This document shows, piece after piece, positions 35,503 to 44,855 of a stretch of 64,000 nucleotides of DNA (position 1 is its first letter; each line of letters opens with the position of its first letter). The notes under the pieces are model-generated. The model did no database searches. It saw only the letters and a list, made by a program, of their open reading frames with translations, and was not told where the DNA came from. The stretch is taken from the NCBI RefSeq assembly GCF_013395055.1, contig NZ_CP058349.1, positions 2,106,001 to 2,170,000 of the forward strand, in the 5' to 3' direction. This DNA is from Pseudomonas sp. ABC1. GTDB taxonomy: Bacteria > Pseudomonadota > Gammaproteobacteria > Pseudomonadales > Pseudomonadaceae. The position numbers were made by a program, and so were the translations under genes.

Positions 35503-36813
35503 TCAGCCGCGGCTGGCGGCAATCTTGACCAGCTTCGCATAGTAGAAGCCATCATGCCCCTCTGGCTGCGGCAACAGTTGCCGGCCGTGCGCCTGCGGCA
35601 CGCCGAAGCTACCGCCCAGGTCCAGCTCGCGGACACCTGGCGTACGCGCCAGGAAGGCGCCGATCGCCTCGCGGTTCTCCTCCGGCATCACCGAACAGGT
35701 GGCGTACAGCAGCACGCCGCCGACCTCCAGGGTCGGCCACAGGGCGTCGAGCATCTCACCCTGCAACACAGACAGCGCGGCGATATCCTCGGCCTGGCGC
35801 GTCAGCTTGATATCCGGGTGGCGACGGATCACGCCGGTGGCGGAACAGGGCGCGTCCAGCAGGATGCGCTGGAACGGCTTGCCATCCCACCAACGGGCGA
35901 CGGCGCGGGCATCCTCGGCGATCAGGCGGGCATCGAGCTGCAAGCGCTGGAGATTCTCCCGCACCCGCGCCAGGCGGCCTGGCTCCAGGTCGAGGGCGAC
36001 CACTTCGGCCAGCCCCGGCTCGCGCTCCAGCAGGTGGCAGGTCTTGCCGCCCGGTGCGCAGCAGGCGTCCAGCACCCGCTGTCCTGGCGCCAGGTCGAGC
36101 AGGCCGGCGGCCAGTTGTGCCGCCTCGTCCTGCACGCTGACGCGACCTTCGGCGAAACCGGGCAGTTGCCGCACATCGCAGGCTTCGTGCAGGCGCAGGC
36201 CATCTTCGCTGAACGCGCAGGCTTCGGCAGCGATCCCGATGCCTCTCAATTCATCAAGGTAGGCATCGCGGCCACCTTGTCGGCGGTTGACCCGCAGGAT
36301 CATCGGCGGATGGGCGTTATTGGCCGCGCAAACCGCCTCCCACTGCTCGGGCCAGTTGGCCTTGAGGGCCTTCTGCAACCAGCGCGGATGGGCGACGCGG
36401 ATCACCGGGTCATGTTCCAGCTCCGGCCACAGGGCCTCGCCCTCGCGTTGTGCGCTGCGCAGCACCGCATTGATCAGGCCTTTGGCCCAGGGCTTCTTCA
36501 GCTTGTCGGCACAGCCCGCCGTCTCGCCGATGGCGGCATGGGCCGGGATGCGCGTGTAGAACAATTGGTAGAGGCCGACCAGCAGCAACGCCTCGACATC
36601 GCGGTCCGCCGCCTTGAACGGCTTCTGCAACAGCCTCGCCGCCAGGCCGCTCAGGCGGAAGTACCAGCGCGCCGTGCCGAACGCCAGGTCCTGCACCAGC
36701 GCTCGATCGCGCGCCTCGACCCGCTCGAGCAACGCCGGCAGGCTGCCGCCCAGCGAAGCCTTGCCCGTCAGCACCGGCACCAGGGCACGGGCCGCCGCCA
36801 GGCGCGGGTTCAT
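35503..36813 (-). CDS. rsmB: 16S rRNA (cytosine-967-C5)-methyltransferase
   Basis: This 436-residue protein has an N-terminal NusB-like RNA-binding domain (residues 1-140) and a C-terminal SAM methyltransferase. The motif [17 protein letters not shown] binds the cofactor, [17 protein letters not shown] carries one active Cys, and [13 protein letters not shown] the catalytic one. It modifies C967 of 16S rRNA. It overlaps fmt by 4 bases. Confidence 0.96.
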   Translation of the reverse strand: MNPRLAAARALVPVLTGKASLGGSLPALLERVEARDRALVQDLAFGTARWYFRLSGLAARLLQKPFKAADRDVEALLLVGLYQLFYTRIPAHAAIGETAGCADKLKKPWAKGLINAVLRSAQREGEALWPELEHDPVIRVAHPRWLQKALKANWPEQWEAVCAANNAHPPMILRVNRRQGGRDAYLDELRGIGIAAEACAFSEDGLRLHEACDVRQLPGFAEGRVSVQDEAAQLAAGLLDLAPGQRVLDACCAPGGKTCHLLEREPGLAEVVALDLEPGRLARVRENLQRLQLDARLIAEDARAVARWWDGKPFQRILLDAPCSATGVIRRHPDIKLTRQAEDIAALSVLQGEMLDALWPTLEVGGVLLYATCSVMPEENREAIGAFLARTPGVRELDLGGSFGVPQAHGRQLLPQPEGHDGFYYAKLVKIAASRG

Positions 36814-37742
36814 ACGCCCAGTACCAGGCCGGGGGCGAACTGCTCGCGGCGGCTATTGAACAGGTCGGCGAAACCCAGCGCCTTACCGCCCGGCAGTTGC
36901 AGTCGCGTCAGCAGCAGGGCGCCTTCACCGCAGGCCACCGTCAGGCCGTCGCGGCTGGCGGCGAGGATGGTCCCCGGTGCCCCGGCGCCGCTGCTCGGCA
37001 GCGCGGCATGCACCTTCACCACCTCACCATTCAGGCTGCTATGGCAGATCGGCCACGGATGGAAGGCCCGCACCAGCCGTTCCAGCTCGGCCGCCGGGCG
37101 GCTCCAGTCGATGCGCGCCTCGTCCTTGTTCAGCTTGTGCGCATAGGTGGCCAGGGCATCGTCCTGCACCTCGCCGACCAGGCTACCCGCTTCAAGCGCC
37201 GCCACCGCCTCGACCACCGCGCCCGAGCCGAGTGTCGCCAGGCGGTCGTGCAGACTGCCGCCAGTGTCCTCGGCAGTGATCGGCGTGCTCACCTTGAGCA
37301 GCATCGGGCCGGTATCCAGCCCGGCCTCCATACGCATCACCGTCACGCCGGACTCGCCGTCACCGGCCTGGATCGCCCGCTGGATCGGCGCCGCACCGCG
37401 CCAGCGCGGCAGCAGCGAGGCATGGCTGTTGATGCAACCCAGGCGCGGCGTATCCAGCACCACCTGCGGCAGGATCAGCCCGTAGGCGACCACCACCATC
37501 AGATCCGCCTCCAGCGCCGCCAACTCGGCCTGCGCCCCGGCATCGCGCAAGGTCGGCGGCTGCAACACCGGCAGGTCTTGGGCCAGCGCCAGTTGCTTGA
37601 CCGGGCTGGGTGCCAGCTTCTGCCCGCGTCCGGCGGGACGGTCCGGCTGGGTGTAGACCGCCACCACATTGCGCCCTGCGTCGAGCAGGGCCTGCAGGTG
37701 CTGGGCGGCGAATTCGGGGGTACCGGCGAAAACGATGCGCAT
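36810..37742 (-). CDS. fmt: Methionyl-tRNA formyltransferase
   Basis: This 310-residue protein has [20 protein letters not shown] at the start and the catalytic segment [20 protein letters not shown] (Asn, His) followed by [17 protein letters not shown]. It formylates initiator Met-tRNA using 10-formyl-THF. The open frame extends 18 codons upstream through a terminator-like hairpin; the ATG used gives the standard N-terminus. Confidence 0.97.
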   Translation of the reverse strand: MRIVFAGTPEFAAQHLQALLDAGRNVVAVYTQPDRPAGRGQKLAPSPVKQLALAQDLPVLQPPTLRDAGAQAELAALEADLMVVVAYGLILPQVVLDTPRLGCINSHASLLPRWRGAAPIQRAIQAGDGESGVTVMRMEAGLDTGPMLLKVSTPITAEDTGGSLHDRLATLGSGAVVEAVAALEAGSLVGEVQDDALATYAHKLNKDEARIDWSRPAAELERLVRAFHPWPICHSSLNGEVVKVHAALPSSGAGAPGTILAASRDGLTVACGEGALLLTRLQLPGGKALGFADLFNSRREQFAPGLVLGV

Positions 37743-37763
37743 GGGGGATTCCCTGAAATAAGA

Positions 37764-37786
37764 AAAGGCCTGCACTGCAGGCCTTT
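37764..37786 (-). terminator. Terminator-like hairpin between def and fmt
   Basis: AAAGGCCTGCA and TGCAGGCCTTT form a nearly perfect 11-bp stem. On the minus strand it is followed by TTTTC. It lies in the 57-base gap after the def stop and may partly terminate def mRNA before fmt. Confidence 0.6.
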
Positions 37787-37799
37787 CCGAGGTCATGGT

Positions 37800-38306
37800 T
37801 CAAGCCTGCTGGCGATGCAGCTTTTCCAGTTTCTTCTTGATCCGGTCGCGCTTGAGCGTGGAGAGGTAATCGACGAACAACTTGCCGTTGAGGTGATCGC
37901 ACTCGTGCTGGATGCACACCGCCAGCAGCCCTTCGGCGAGCATTTCGAACGGATTGCCGTCGCGGTCCAGCGCCGTGATGCGCACCTTCTGCGGGCGGTC
38001 GACGTTCTCGTAGAAACCCGGTACCGACAGGCAGCCTTCCTGGTACTGGCCCATTTCCTCGGTCAGGTATTCGAACGCGGGATTGATGAACACCAGCGGC
38101 TCGCTCTTGTCCTCGGACAGGTCCATCACCACCACGCGCTTGTGCACATTGACCTGGGTCGCCGCCAGGCCGATGCCCGGCGCGTCGTACATGGTCTCGA
38201 ACATGTCGTCGATCAGTTGGCGGATGCCATCGTCCACCACCTCCACCGGCTTGGCGATGGTGCGCAGGCGTGGATCGGGAAATTCCAGGATAGTCAGGAT
38301 CGCCAT
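37800..38306 (-). CDS. def: Peptide deformylase
   Basis: This 168-residue metalloenzyme shows all three family motifs: GIGLAATQ (44-51), EGCLS (90-94) with the metal-binding Cys, and HECDH (134-138) with two His ligands and the catalytic Glu. It removes the formyl group from new proteins. It is the first gene of the minus-strand run def-fmt-rsmB-trkA, divergent from the LysM gene. Confidence 0.97.
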   Translation of the reverse strand: MAILTILEFPDPRLRTIAKPVEVVDDGIRQLIDDMFETMYDAPGIGLAATQVNVHKRVVVMDLSEDKSEPLVFINPAFEYLTEEMGQYQEGCLSVPGFYENVDRPQKVRITALDRDGNPFEMLAEGLLAVCIQHECDHLNGKLFVDYLSTLKRDRIKKKLEKLHRQQA

Positions 38307-38419
38307 ATGCGTAGTGTGATGCAGTTCATGGAGTGGATTGGAAAAGCGCTGCTAAGATGCCTCGCGACTGGGCTACGGGCCTGGCTCAAAGAGCGCACAT
38401 CATAAAGGGATTCACCACA

Positions 38420-39382
38420 ATGAGGAAATCACTACTCGTCCTGCTGCTCCTGGCCATCAGCGGCCTGGCACAGGCGCAGACGGCGCTCCGGGAGGATCAC
38501 CCGCAGTCGTACACGGTGACCGAAAGCGATACCCTCTGGGACATCGCCACGCGCTTCCTCGACGAACCCTGGGAATGGCCGGCGCTCTGGCTGTCCGACG
38601 CCCCCCAGGCGCTTCACGTCGGCGACCGTCTCGAGCTGACGCTCATCGACGGCCAGCCGCGCCTGTCGCTGACAGCCACCGAAACAGCGCCCCCTCAGCC
38701 CATACCCGACCTGCCTCGACAGCCCACCCAGGCCGCCCTCCCGGGTCAGCGCATCCTCGACGACCTCGCCCCCTTGACCGTTGCCCCCTATGTCGTCGCC
38801 GGCAACGACGAGCGCACCCTGGCCGGCAAGGATGAGCGCATCCACGGCCGTGGCCGCTTCGACACGGCCCAGACGCACTATGACGTGGTGCGCGAGAGCA
38901 AGACCTACGTCGACCCGGTGAGCCAGGAAGTACTCGGGATCGGCGTCACCGATATCGGCAACGCCGAGGTCAAACGCATCGAGGCCGACATCGCCACCCT
39001 GCGCCTGACCAGCGCTACCCAGGAAGTACGCCTCGGCGACCGCCTGCTCCCCGCCGAGACCGCTGCGTCCGGAGGCACTCTCATCCCTGGCGAGCCCGCG
39101 CACCTGGTCGAGGGGCAGATCATCGACACGCCGCAGGCTGGCCAACAGGAAATCGTCACGTTGAACCGGGGCAGCCGCGAGGGCCTGGCGCCCGGGCATA
39201 TCCTGGCGATCTACAAGACGGGCGAACGCTCGCGCGACCCGCTCACCGGCGAATGGGTGAAACTACCCGACGAACGCACCGGCCTGCTTATGGTGTTCGA
39301 CACTCACGAGAAGCTCAGCCACGGCCTGGTTCTGCAAACCTCACAACCGCCGTCGACAGGCGACAAGGTGCGCAACCCCTGA
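38420..39382 (+). CDS. LysM-domain exported protein
   Basis: This 320-residue protein starts with a signal peptide ending AISGLAQAQT, followed by one LysM peptidoglycan-binding unit (SYTVTESDTLWDIATRFLDE, about residues 30-75). The rest is a long periplasmic region of unknown fold. It corresponds to the LysM protein between def and dprA in other Pseudomonas. The ATG at the signal peptide is preferred over an upstream in-frame ATG that would add 29 residues. Confidence 0.9.
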   Translation: MRKSLLVLLLLAISGLAQAQTALREDHPQSYTVTESDTLWDIATRFLDEPWEWPALWLSDAPQALHVGDRLELTLIDGQPRLSLTATETAPPQPIPDLPRQPTQAALPGQRILDDLAPLTVAPYVVAGNDERTLAGKDERIHGRGRFDTAQTHYDVVRESKTYVDPVSQEVLGIGVTDIGNAEVKRIEADIATLRLTSATQEVRLGDRLLPAETAASGGTLIPGEPAHLVEGQIIDTPQAGQQEIVTLNRGSREGLAPGHILAIYKTGERSRDPLTGEWVKLPDERTGLLMVFDTHEKLSHGLVLQTSQPPSTGDKVRNP

Positions 39383-39409
39383 CCCGTCACTGCGAACAAG
39401 GATGTCCGC

Positions 39410-40486
39410 ATGTCTCCCGCAGAACTCGAAGCACGCCTGCGCCTGCACCTGTTGCCGGAGCTGGGGCCACGGCGGCTGCACCGGCTGCTCGAAGCCTTCC
39501 CCGACGCCTCCTCCGCCCTGAGCGCACCGGCCAGTGCCTGGCGCGCACTCGGGCTACCGGACGCCTGCGCGCAGGCCCGGCGAACCGCAGAGATACGTGA
39601 TCGGGCGGCAGCGGCACTGGCCTGGTCCGAACGCCCCGGTCACCACCTGATCATGCGAGACACCCAGGCCTACCCCGATCTACTGGCCGAACTGGACGAT
39701 GCCCCTCCCGTACTGTTCGTCGCAGGCGCTCCCGAGCTGCTGCAGCGCCCACAACTGGCCATGGTCGGCAGCCGCCGTGCCTCGCACTACGGCCTGGATA
39801 TCGCCACCGCGTTCTCCCGCAGCCTGGCCAGCGCCGGCTTCGTCATCGGCAGCGGCCTGGCCCTCGGTATCGACGGCGCGGCCCACCAGGGGGCGCTGGA
39901 TGTCGGGGGACGTACGGTGGCGGTACTGGGCACCGGCCTGCAATGCATCTATCCGCAACGCCACCGGAAGCTGGCTCAGCGCATCATCGACGGCGGCGGC
40001 GCCCTGCTCTCCGAATTGCCATTGGATTGCCAGCCGCTCGCCGCCAACTTCCCCCGGCGCAACCGGCTGATCAGCGGCATGGCCTTGGGCGTGCTGGTGG
40101 TCGAGGCCAGCCCCTCCAGCGGTTCGTTGATCACCGCCCGCCTGGCCGCCGAACAGGGTCGAGAGGTCTATGCCGTGCCTGGCTCCATCCATCACCCCGG
40201 TGCCCGCGGCTGCCACCATCTGATCCGCCAGGGCGCCACACTGGTGGAAACGGTGGGAGACATCCTCGAAGGCCTGCGTGGCTGGCAACAGGTCGTCCCG
40301 ACGACCTCAGGCGTGCTCCGGCAAAGCCCATTGCTACGGCAACTGGCCGCCGCACCGGCCAGCGCCGAAACCCTGTCCATCCAGTTGGCTCGGCCACTGA
40401 GCGACGTACTGGCCGAACTGACCGAGCTGGAAATCTCCGGCCAGGCCGCCTGCGAACAGGGGCAATGGACGATACGAAGACTATAG
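39410..40486 (+). CDS. dprA: DprA, DNA-processing protein for natural transformation
   Basis: This 358-residue protein has an N-terminal helical region, the Rossmann-like domain with LAMVGSRRASHYGLDIATAF and GSGLALGIDGAAHQGAL, RRNRLISGMALGVLVVEASP, and a C-terminal winged-helix-like end. DprA loads RecA on incoming single-stranded DNA. The ATG follows AACAAGGATGTCCGC. Confidence 0.95.
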   Translation: MSPAELEARLRLHLLPELGPRRLHRLLEAFPDASSALSAPASAWRALGLPDACAQARRTAEIRDRAAAALAWSERPGHHLIMRDTQAYPDLLAELDDAPPVLFVAGAPELLQRPQLAMVGSRRASHYGLDIATAFSRSLASAGFVIGSGLALGIDGAAHQGALDVGGRTVAVLGTGLQCIYPQRHRKLAQRIIDGGGALLSELPLDCQPLAANFPRRNRLISGMALGVLVVEASPSSGSLITARLAAEQGREVYAVPGSIHHPGARGCHHLIRQGATLVETVGDILEGLRGWQQVVPTTSGVLRQSPLLRQLAAAPASAETLSIQLARPLSDVLAELTELEISGQAACEQGQWTIRRL

Positions 40487-40700
40487 AAGGGTGCGCCTTA
40501 ACAGGCTGCCACCGGTCTACGGAGCCCCTTTGCGAGAGGACATCACCGGCAGACTGGATCGAGGCCCGGCCTCTTTCCCAAACAGATATCAGGATCAGGC
40601 TGCGTGGCATCCCAGCCATCAGACTTCCTACATTTGTGAACGGCTTCACGGTCTTGCCTGGCAAGACTCGATACAGTCCGGGCATCCGTCACCGACAAGA

Positions 40701-41636
40701 ATGCCCGCCGTGCCCGGACTACCCCTGCTCGACCCCAAGCTCGATGTCATCTTCAAGCGCCTGTTCGCCGAGGCACCGGAGCTGTTGGCCGACCTGATCA
40801 ACGCCGTGCGCAGCGACGAGCCGCCCATCGTCGAGCTGCAGGTGCTCAACCCGCAGATCGCCCCGGAGGAACTGACCGGCAAATTCATCGTGCTGGACAT
40901 CCTCGCCCGCGACCAGACCGGGCAACTGTTCAATATCGAGATGCAGACCCGTAACCACGCCGGCTGGCCTTCACGCAGCCTCTACTACTTGGCACGCAAC
41001 CTGGGCCGGCAATTACAGGTGGGCGATGGCTACCAACAGATACAGCCGGTGATCGGCATCCATCTGATGGACTTCGACCTGTTTGAGGAACAGCAGGCCT
41101 GCTGGGCCTTCGAACTGCGTGACCGACAACGGCCGCAGGTACGGTTGGACCGCAGCCTGCAACTGCACCTGATCGAACTGCCCAAGGCCGACCGCCTTCA
41201 TTCACAAGGTGGAAGCGCTCTGGCAGACTGGATTCTCTATTTGAAGCACTGGCAGGAGGACACCCTCATGCAAAGCATCGAACGCCCGGCGATCAAGAAG
41301 GCCCGCGAGTACTTGCAAACGCTGTCCGACGATGACGAGGCCCGGCGCCTGGCCTTCGTGCGTGAGCGCGCGTTGCATGATGAGGTGACGGAAAAGGCGG
41401 AAGCCGAAGCCAGGGGACGCCTGGCAGGCAAGGCCGAGGGGAAAATCGAAGGAAAGATCGAAGGCCGCGCCGACACCCTGCGCCATCTGCTACAACTCAA
41501 GTTCGGCGCACTTCCCGACGTTCTCGAACAGCGCCTGCAAAACGCCGATGAAGCCGAGCTGACCGTCTGGACCGAGCGTGTATTGTTTGCCAAGCAGTTG
41601 GGGCAAGTGTTCGAAGGGCATGGCGGGAAAGGCTAA
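40701..41636 (+). CDS. Rpn-family recombination-promoting nuclease (PD-(D/E)XK), long form
   Basis: This 311-residue protein starts LLDPKLDVIFKRLFAEAPE and has the Rpn nuclease core FIVLDILARDQTGQLFNIEM followed by Q, giving the Asp...Glu-x-Gln active site of the PDDEXK_2 group. The C-terminal third (from Met190) is a charged helical tail with GKAEGKIEGKIEGRADTLRH. Rpn proteins are DNA nucleases linked to horizontal recombination and to phage defence. Its start has only a weak ribosome site (ACAAGA). In other Pseudomonas dprA and tsaC are adjacent, so this gene is an insertion. A strong internal start exists at 41268. Confidence 0.88.
   Translation: MPAVPGLPLLDPKLDVIFKRLFAEAPELLADLINAVRSDEPPIVELQVLNPQIAPEELTGKFIVLDILARDQTGQLFNIEMQTRNHAGWPSRSLYYLARNLGRQLQVGDGYQQIQPVIGIHLMDFDLFEEQQACWAFELRDRQRPQVRLDRSLQLHLIELPKADRLHSQGGSALADWILYLKHWQEDTLMQSIERPAIKKAREYLQTLSDDDEARRLAFVRERALHDEVTEKAEAEARGRLAGKAEGKIEGKIEGRADTLRHLLQLKFGALPDVLEQRLQNADEAELTVWTERVLFAKQLGQVFEGHGGKG
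41268..41636 (+). CDS. Predicted short form of Rpn from an internal start (RpnS-like antitoxin)
   Basis: Within the rpn gene an in-frame ATG at 41268 follows AGGAGG (41254-41259) with 8 bases spacing, better than the site of the long form. Translation from here gives 122 residues, beginning MQSIERPAIKKAREYLQTLS, lacking the nuclease core. For E. coli Rpn genes such an intragenic C-terminal product has been reported to block the toxic long form. That this locus does the same is inferred from the start signal alone. Confidence 0.6.
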   Translation: MQSIERPAIKKAREYLQTLSDDDEARRLAFVRERALHDEVTEKAEAEARGRLAGKAEGKIEGKIEGRADTLRHLLQLKFGALPDVLEQRLQNADEAELTVWTERVLFAKQLGQVFEGHGGKG

Positions 41637-41649
41637 GGCCGCCGTATGG

Positions 41650-41677
41650 AGGGCTCCGGCATGAGAACGGGAGCCCT
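41650..41677 (+). terminator. Hairpin after the rpn gene
   Basis: AGGGCTCC and GGAGCCCT form a perfect 8-bp stem 13 bases after the rpn stop, followed by GAAAAA rather than a T-run. A weak terminator or 3' stabiliser. Confidence 0.45.
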
Positions 41678-41803
41678 GAAAAACGCTTGATCGCCAACAA
41701 GCGCATCCACAGGCTCTTGCGCATACGGCCTGCCCGCACAGCCTCCAGCGCTTTTGTCGAAGGCTTTTACGCGTAACGCGCCCCCCTGACAGCCCCACGG
41801 ACC

Positions 41804-41835
41804 TTGACGGGTATCGGTGGCACAACTGCTAGACT
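41804..41835 (+). promoter_or_regulatory. Possible tsaC promoter
   Basis: TTGACG (41804-41809) and TAGACT (41830-41835) precede the tsaC start by about 45 bases. The 20-base spacing is longer than ideal, so this is tentative. Confidence 0.35.
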
Positions 41836-41877
41836 ACGCCCCCCTCCGACCACCGCCCGATCACGGCAGAGGCATCC

Positions 41878-42429
41878 ATGAGCAGCAATTGGCAGGTGCA
41901 ACAGGCCGCCCGTGCGGTATACACCGGCGGCGTCATCGCCTACCCCACCGAAGCCGTCTGGGGGCTGGGCTGCGACCCGTGGGACGAAGACGCGGTGCTG
42001 CGCCTGCTGGCGCTCAAGGAACGCCCGATGGACAAGGGTTTGATCCTGATCGCCGCCCACATGGGGCAGTTCGACTTTCTGCTGGACGACCTGCCGGAGC
42101 GCTGGATCGACCGCCTGGCCAGCACCTGGCCGGGCCCGCATACCTGGCTGGTGCCGCACCGGGATCGGCTGCCGCAGTGGATCACCGGGCGCCACGACAG
42201 CGTCGCCCTGCGCGTTACCGACCACCCGCTGGCAGCGCGCCTGTGCGCCCTCACCGGGCCGCTGGTCTCCACCTCTGCCAACCCGGCAGGTCGCCCCGCA
42301 GCACGTTCGCGCCTGAAGATCGAGCAGTATTTCCCGCGCCAGCTCGACGCCATCCTCAACGGCGCGCTGGGCGGACGGCGCAAGCCCAGCACCATCCGCG
42401 ACCTGCGCAGCGGAGAAATCCTACGCTGA
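41878..42429 (+). CDS. tsaC: L-threonylcarbamoyladenylate synthase
   Basis: This 183-residue YrdC/Sua5-fold protein has [17 protein letters not shown] near the N-terminus, [12 protein letters not shown], and [17 protein letters not shown] at the ATP/threonine site. It makes threonylcarbamoyl-AMP for the t6A37 tRNA modification. The short TsaC form without the Sua5 extension is usual in gammaproteobacteria. Its 3' end overlaps the convergent TerC/CBS gene by 9 bases. Confidence 0.95.
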   Translation: MSSNWQVQQAARAVYTGGVIAYPTEAVWGLGCDPWDEDAVLRLLALKERPMDKGLILIAAHMGQFDFLLDDLPERWIDRLASTWPGPHTWLVPHRDRLPQWITGRHDSVALRVTDHPLAARLCALTGPLVSTSANPAGRPAARSRLKIEQYFPRQLDAILNGALGGRRKPSTIRDLRSGEILR

Positions 42430-43980
42430 CACCTCGGCAGGCTGCAGCAAGACCCGCGTCACCCGGCGCTCCTGCACCTCGTCGACGGTCAGGCTCCAGC
42501 CCTCGAACGTCAGTTGGTCGCCCTTGGCCGGCAAGCGGTCGAGCAGGCTCATGACGAACCCCGCCAAGGTCTGGTAATCCTCGGTCGGTCGTACCTGCAA
42601 GCCCACGCGCTCGCGCAGCAGGTTGAGGTTCAGGGCGCCGCTGACCAGGTAGCCGCCCTCCAGCGCAGTCACATCCGGGCCGTCGATTTCACTGGCATCC
42701 GGCAACTCGCCAGCGATGGACTCAAGGATATCGGTCATGGTCACCATGCCGGTCAGCCCGCCGAACTCATCCACCACGAAACCGGTGTGGGTGGACGCGC
42801 TGCGCATCAGTTCCAGCGCGTTAAGCACCGAACAGCTCTCGGGCAGGTTGATGGTGGTGCGCACCAGGCTCTCCAGGTTCGGCTGGTCGCCGGCCAGCAG
42901 CGCCTTGAAGATTTCCTTCTTGTGCACATAGCCGAGCGGCTCGTCGATCTGCCGGTTACGGATGACCAGCAGGCGCGAGTGCGGCGAATTGGACAGAGCC
43001 TGGTGGATGTCCTCAGGGCTGTCGGCCAGGTCGATGAAGTCGATATCGGTGCGTACCGTCATCACCTTGCGCACCGGGCGCTCGGCCAGTTGCAGCACAC
43101 CGCTGATCATCACCCGCTCGCGTCGGTCGAATACCGACTCCAGCCCCTGGCCCTCGACCATGTCGGCGATATCCTCGCCCACTTCGTCGACGCCGACATG
43201 GCGCCCACCGAGCAAACGCAGTACCGCATGCGCGGTGCGCTCGCGCACCGTCCGTTCGCCCTGCAGGCTCTTCTTGCGGCGCCAGCGGGCGATCTGGTTG
43301 AACACCTCGATCAGGATCGAGAAGCCGATCGCCGCGTACAGGTAGCCCTTCGGAATATGGAAGCCCAGGCCATCGGCGGTCAGGCTCAGGCCGATCATCA
43401 TCAGGAAGCCCAGGCACAGCATGATCACCGTCGGGTGCGCATTGACGAAGGCGGTCAGCGGCTTGCTGGCGACGATCATCAGGCCGATGGAGATCACCAC
43501 GGCGATCATCATCACCTCCAGGTGCTCGACCATGCCCACGGCGGTGATCACCGCGTCCAGCGAGAACACCGCGTCCAGCACCACGATCTGCGCGACGATC
43601 GGCCAGAACAGCGCGTAGGTCTTGCTGCCCGTGGCCCGCGCCACGTGCCCTTCCAGGCGCTCATGCAACTCCATGGTCGCCTTGAACAGCAGGAACAGGC
43701 CGCCGAACAGCATGATCAGGTCGCGGCCGGAGAAGGCCTTGCCGAACACCTCGAACAACGGCTCGGTCAGGGTCACCAGCCAGGACAGGCTGGCCAGCAG
43801 GCCAAGGCGCATGATCAGCGCCAGCGACAGGCCGATGACCCGCGCCCGGTCGCGCTGGTGCGGTGGCAGCTTGTCCGCCAGGATGGCGATGAACACCAGG
43901 TTGTCGATACCCAGCACGATTTCCAGGACGATCAGCGTCAACAGCCCGAGCCAGGCCGTTGGATCAGCCATCCATTCCAT
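42421..43980 (-). CDS. TerC-family membrane protein with CBS and CorC domains (YegH/YoaE type)
   Basis: This 519-residue protein has an N-terminal TerC domain with about seven membrane segments, including [19 protein letters not shown] and [17 protein letters not shown] with the conserved acidic pairs. CBS repeats follow ([40 protein letters not shown]), then a CorC_HlyC domain ([20 protein letters not shown]). TerC proteins have been linked to Mn2+ export and metal loading of secreted proteins. I looked for a yybP-ykoY manganese riboswitch upstream and did not see its conserved parts. Confidence 0.9.
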   Translation of the reverse strand: MEWMADPTAWLGLLTLIVLEIVLGIDNLVFIAILADKLPPHQRDRARVIGLSLALIMRLGLLASLSWLVTLTEPLFEVFGKAFSGRDLIMLFGGLFLLFKATMELHERLEGHVARATGSKTYALFWPIVAQIVVLDAVFSLDAVITAVGMVEHLEVMMIAVVISIGLMIVASKPLTAFVNAHPTVIMLCLGFLMMIGLSLTADGLGFHIPKGYLYAAIGFSILIEVFNQIARWRRKKSLQGERTVRERTAHAVLRLLGGRHVGVDEVGEDIADMVEGQGLESVFDRRERVMISGVLQLAERPVRKVMTVRTDIDFIDLADSPEDIHQALSNSPHSRLLVIRNRQIDEPLGYVHKKEIFKALLAGDQPNLESLVRTTINLPESCSVLNALELMRSASTHTGFVVDEFGGLTGMVTMTDILESIAGELPDASEIDGPDVTALEGGYLVSGALNLNLLRERVGLQVRPTEDYQTLAGFVMSLLDRLPAKGDQLTFEGWSLTVDEVQERRVTRVLLQPAEVSA

Positions 43981-44381
43981 GATTAAACCTCGAAACGATC
44001 AGAAGAAACGCACGGCGACAGCGAGCATGGCACGGACGCGCGAAAGGCGTCGTGGCTCAAGGCTGCACGGTGCGAAAAGAAGAACAGGGTGCGGGGCTGC
44101 CGGGCCGTGGCGCGAGGCTCAGGCAAGGCGAGGTGAAGACGGCAAGAGCGTGAAGCGGGGATGAATCGACAACTGCAAGGCTCCGAAAGAGCGTCCATAC
44201 AAGGGGGTTCTATGGCCTGTGACCGCGCCAGAATACGCTCACGCCCAGCACCATCCAGGGGAAAATCATTACAGAATCTGACATCATCCCGGCCAGGTAC
44301 GACGCAATGCCCCACGCACCGTTCCAATCGAATTGCTAGTATCCGCTACCTTTCCGCCACCGCCCTTGCGCCAGACAACCC
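43981..44381. other. Gene-free intergenic region
   Basis: These 401 bases lie between the divergent TerC/CBS and DUF2946 genes. No convincing gene, RNA or repeat is seen. The last 60 bases contain GCTAGTATC, which could be part of a promoter for the DUF2946 gene. Confidence 0.5.
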
Positions 44382-44777
44382 ATGAACCCGGCCCGTAGAC
44401 ACCGCTCGCTGACCGCCTGGATGCTGTATTTCAGCGTCCTGTTCGCGGCGCTCGGCTGCGCGCTCGGCCATGGGCAGATGGCCGGCCTGCAACTGAGCGG
44501 CATGGACGGGCGGTACTGCTCGTTCGAGGGCAACTTCGGCGCCGGCGCCAACCTCGACGGCTCCGGCATCGTCCCGCCCAGCCCCGCCACCGGTGGCGGC
44601 TGTGCCATGAGCTCCAGCTTCAGCGCCATCATCCTGGCGGCCTTCTTCGGCCTGCTCGGCCTGCTGGCCACGGGGCGAGCGCAACCCCTGGCGCTGCGCA
44701 TCGCCCCACGGCCCGCGCGCCACGCCTGGCCACCCGCCCAACCCCGCGCCCCACCCGCGACGCTTCCCGTGCTCTGA
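44382..44777 (+). CDS. DUF2946-family protein (first copy)
   Basis: This 131-residue protein has two hydrophobic segments (WMLYFSVLFAALGCALGHG and SSSFSAIILAAFFGLLGLLA) and a Met/Cys/His-containing linker (GHGQMAGLQLSGMDGRYCSF). DUF2946 proteins often sit beside copper genes and TonB receptors; this one precedes a TonB receptor by 78 bases. It is a clear paralogue of the gene at 53620. Copper binding is plausible but unproven. Confidence 0.82.
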   Translation: MNPARRHRSLTAWMLYFSVLFAALGCALGHGQMAGLQLSGMDGRYCSFEGNFGAGANLDGSGIVPPSPATGGGCAMSSSFSAIILAAFFGLLGLLATGRAQPLALRIAPRPARHAWPPAQPRAPPATLPVL

Positions 44778-44855
44778 AAAATCGCCCGCTCGACCAGGCC
44801 ACCAAGGCCTGGCCGCCACGGGCCTATCGAACAGAACAAGCTCTGGAAGCCTTCC

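Noticed and set aside
43981..44381. Possible manganese (yybP-ykoY) riboswitch upstream of the TerC gene
   Set aside because: TerC genes often have one, but the conserved GGGGAGTAG-type and partner segments are not present on the minus strand.
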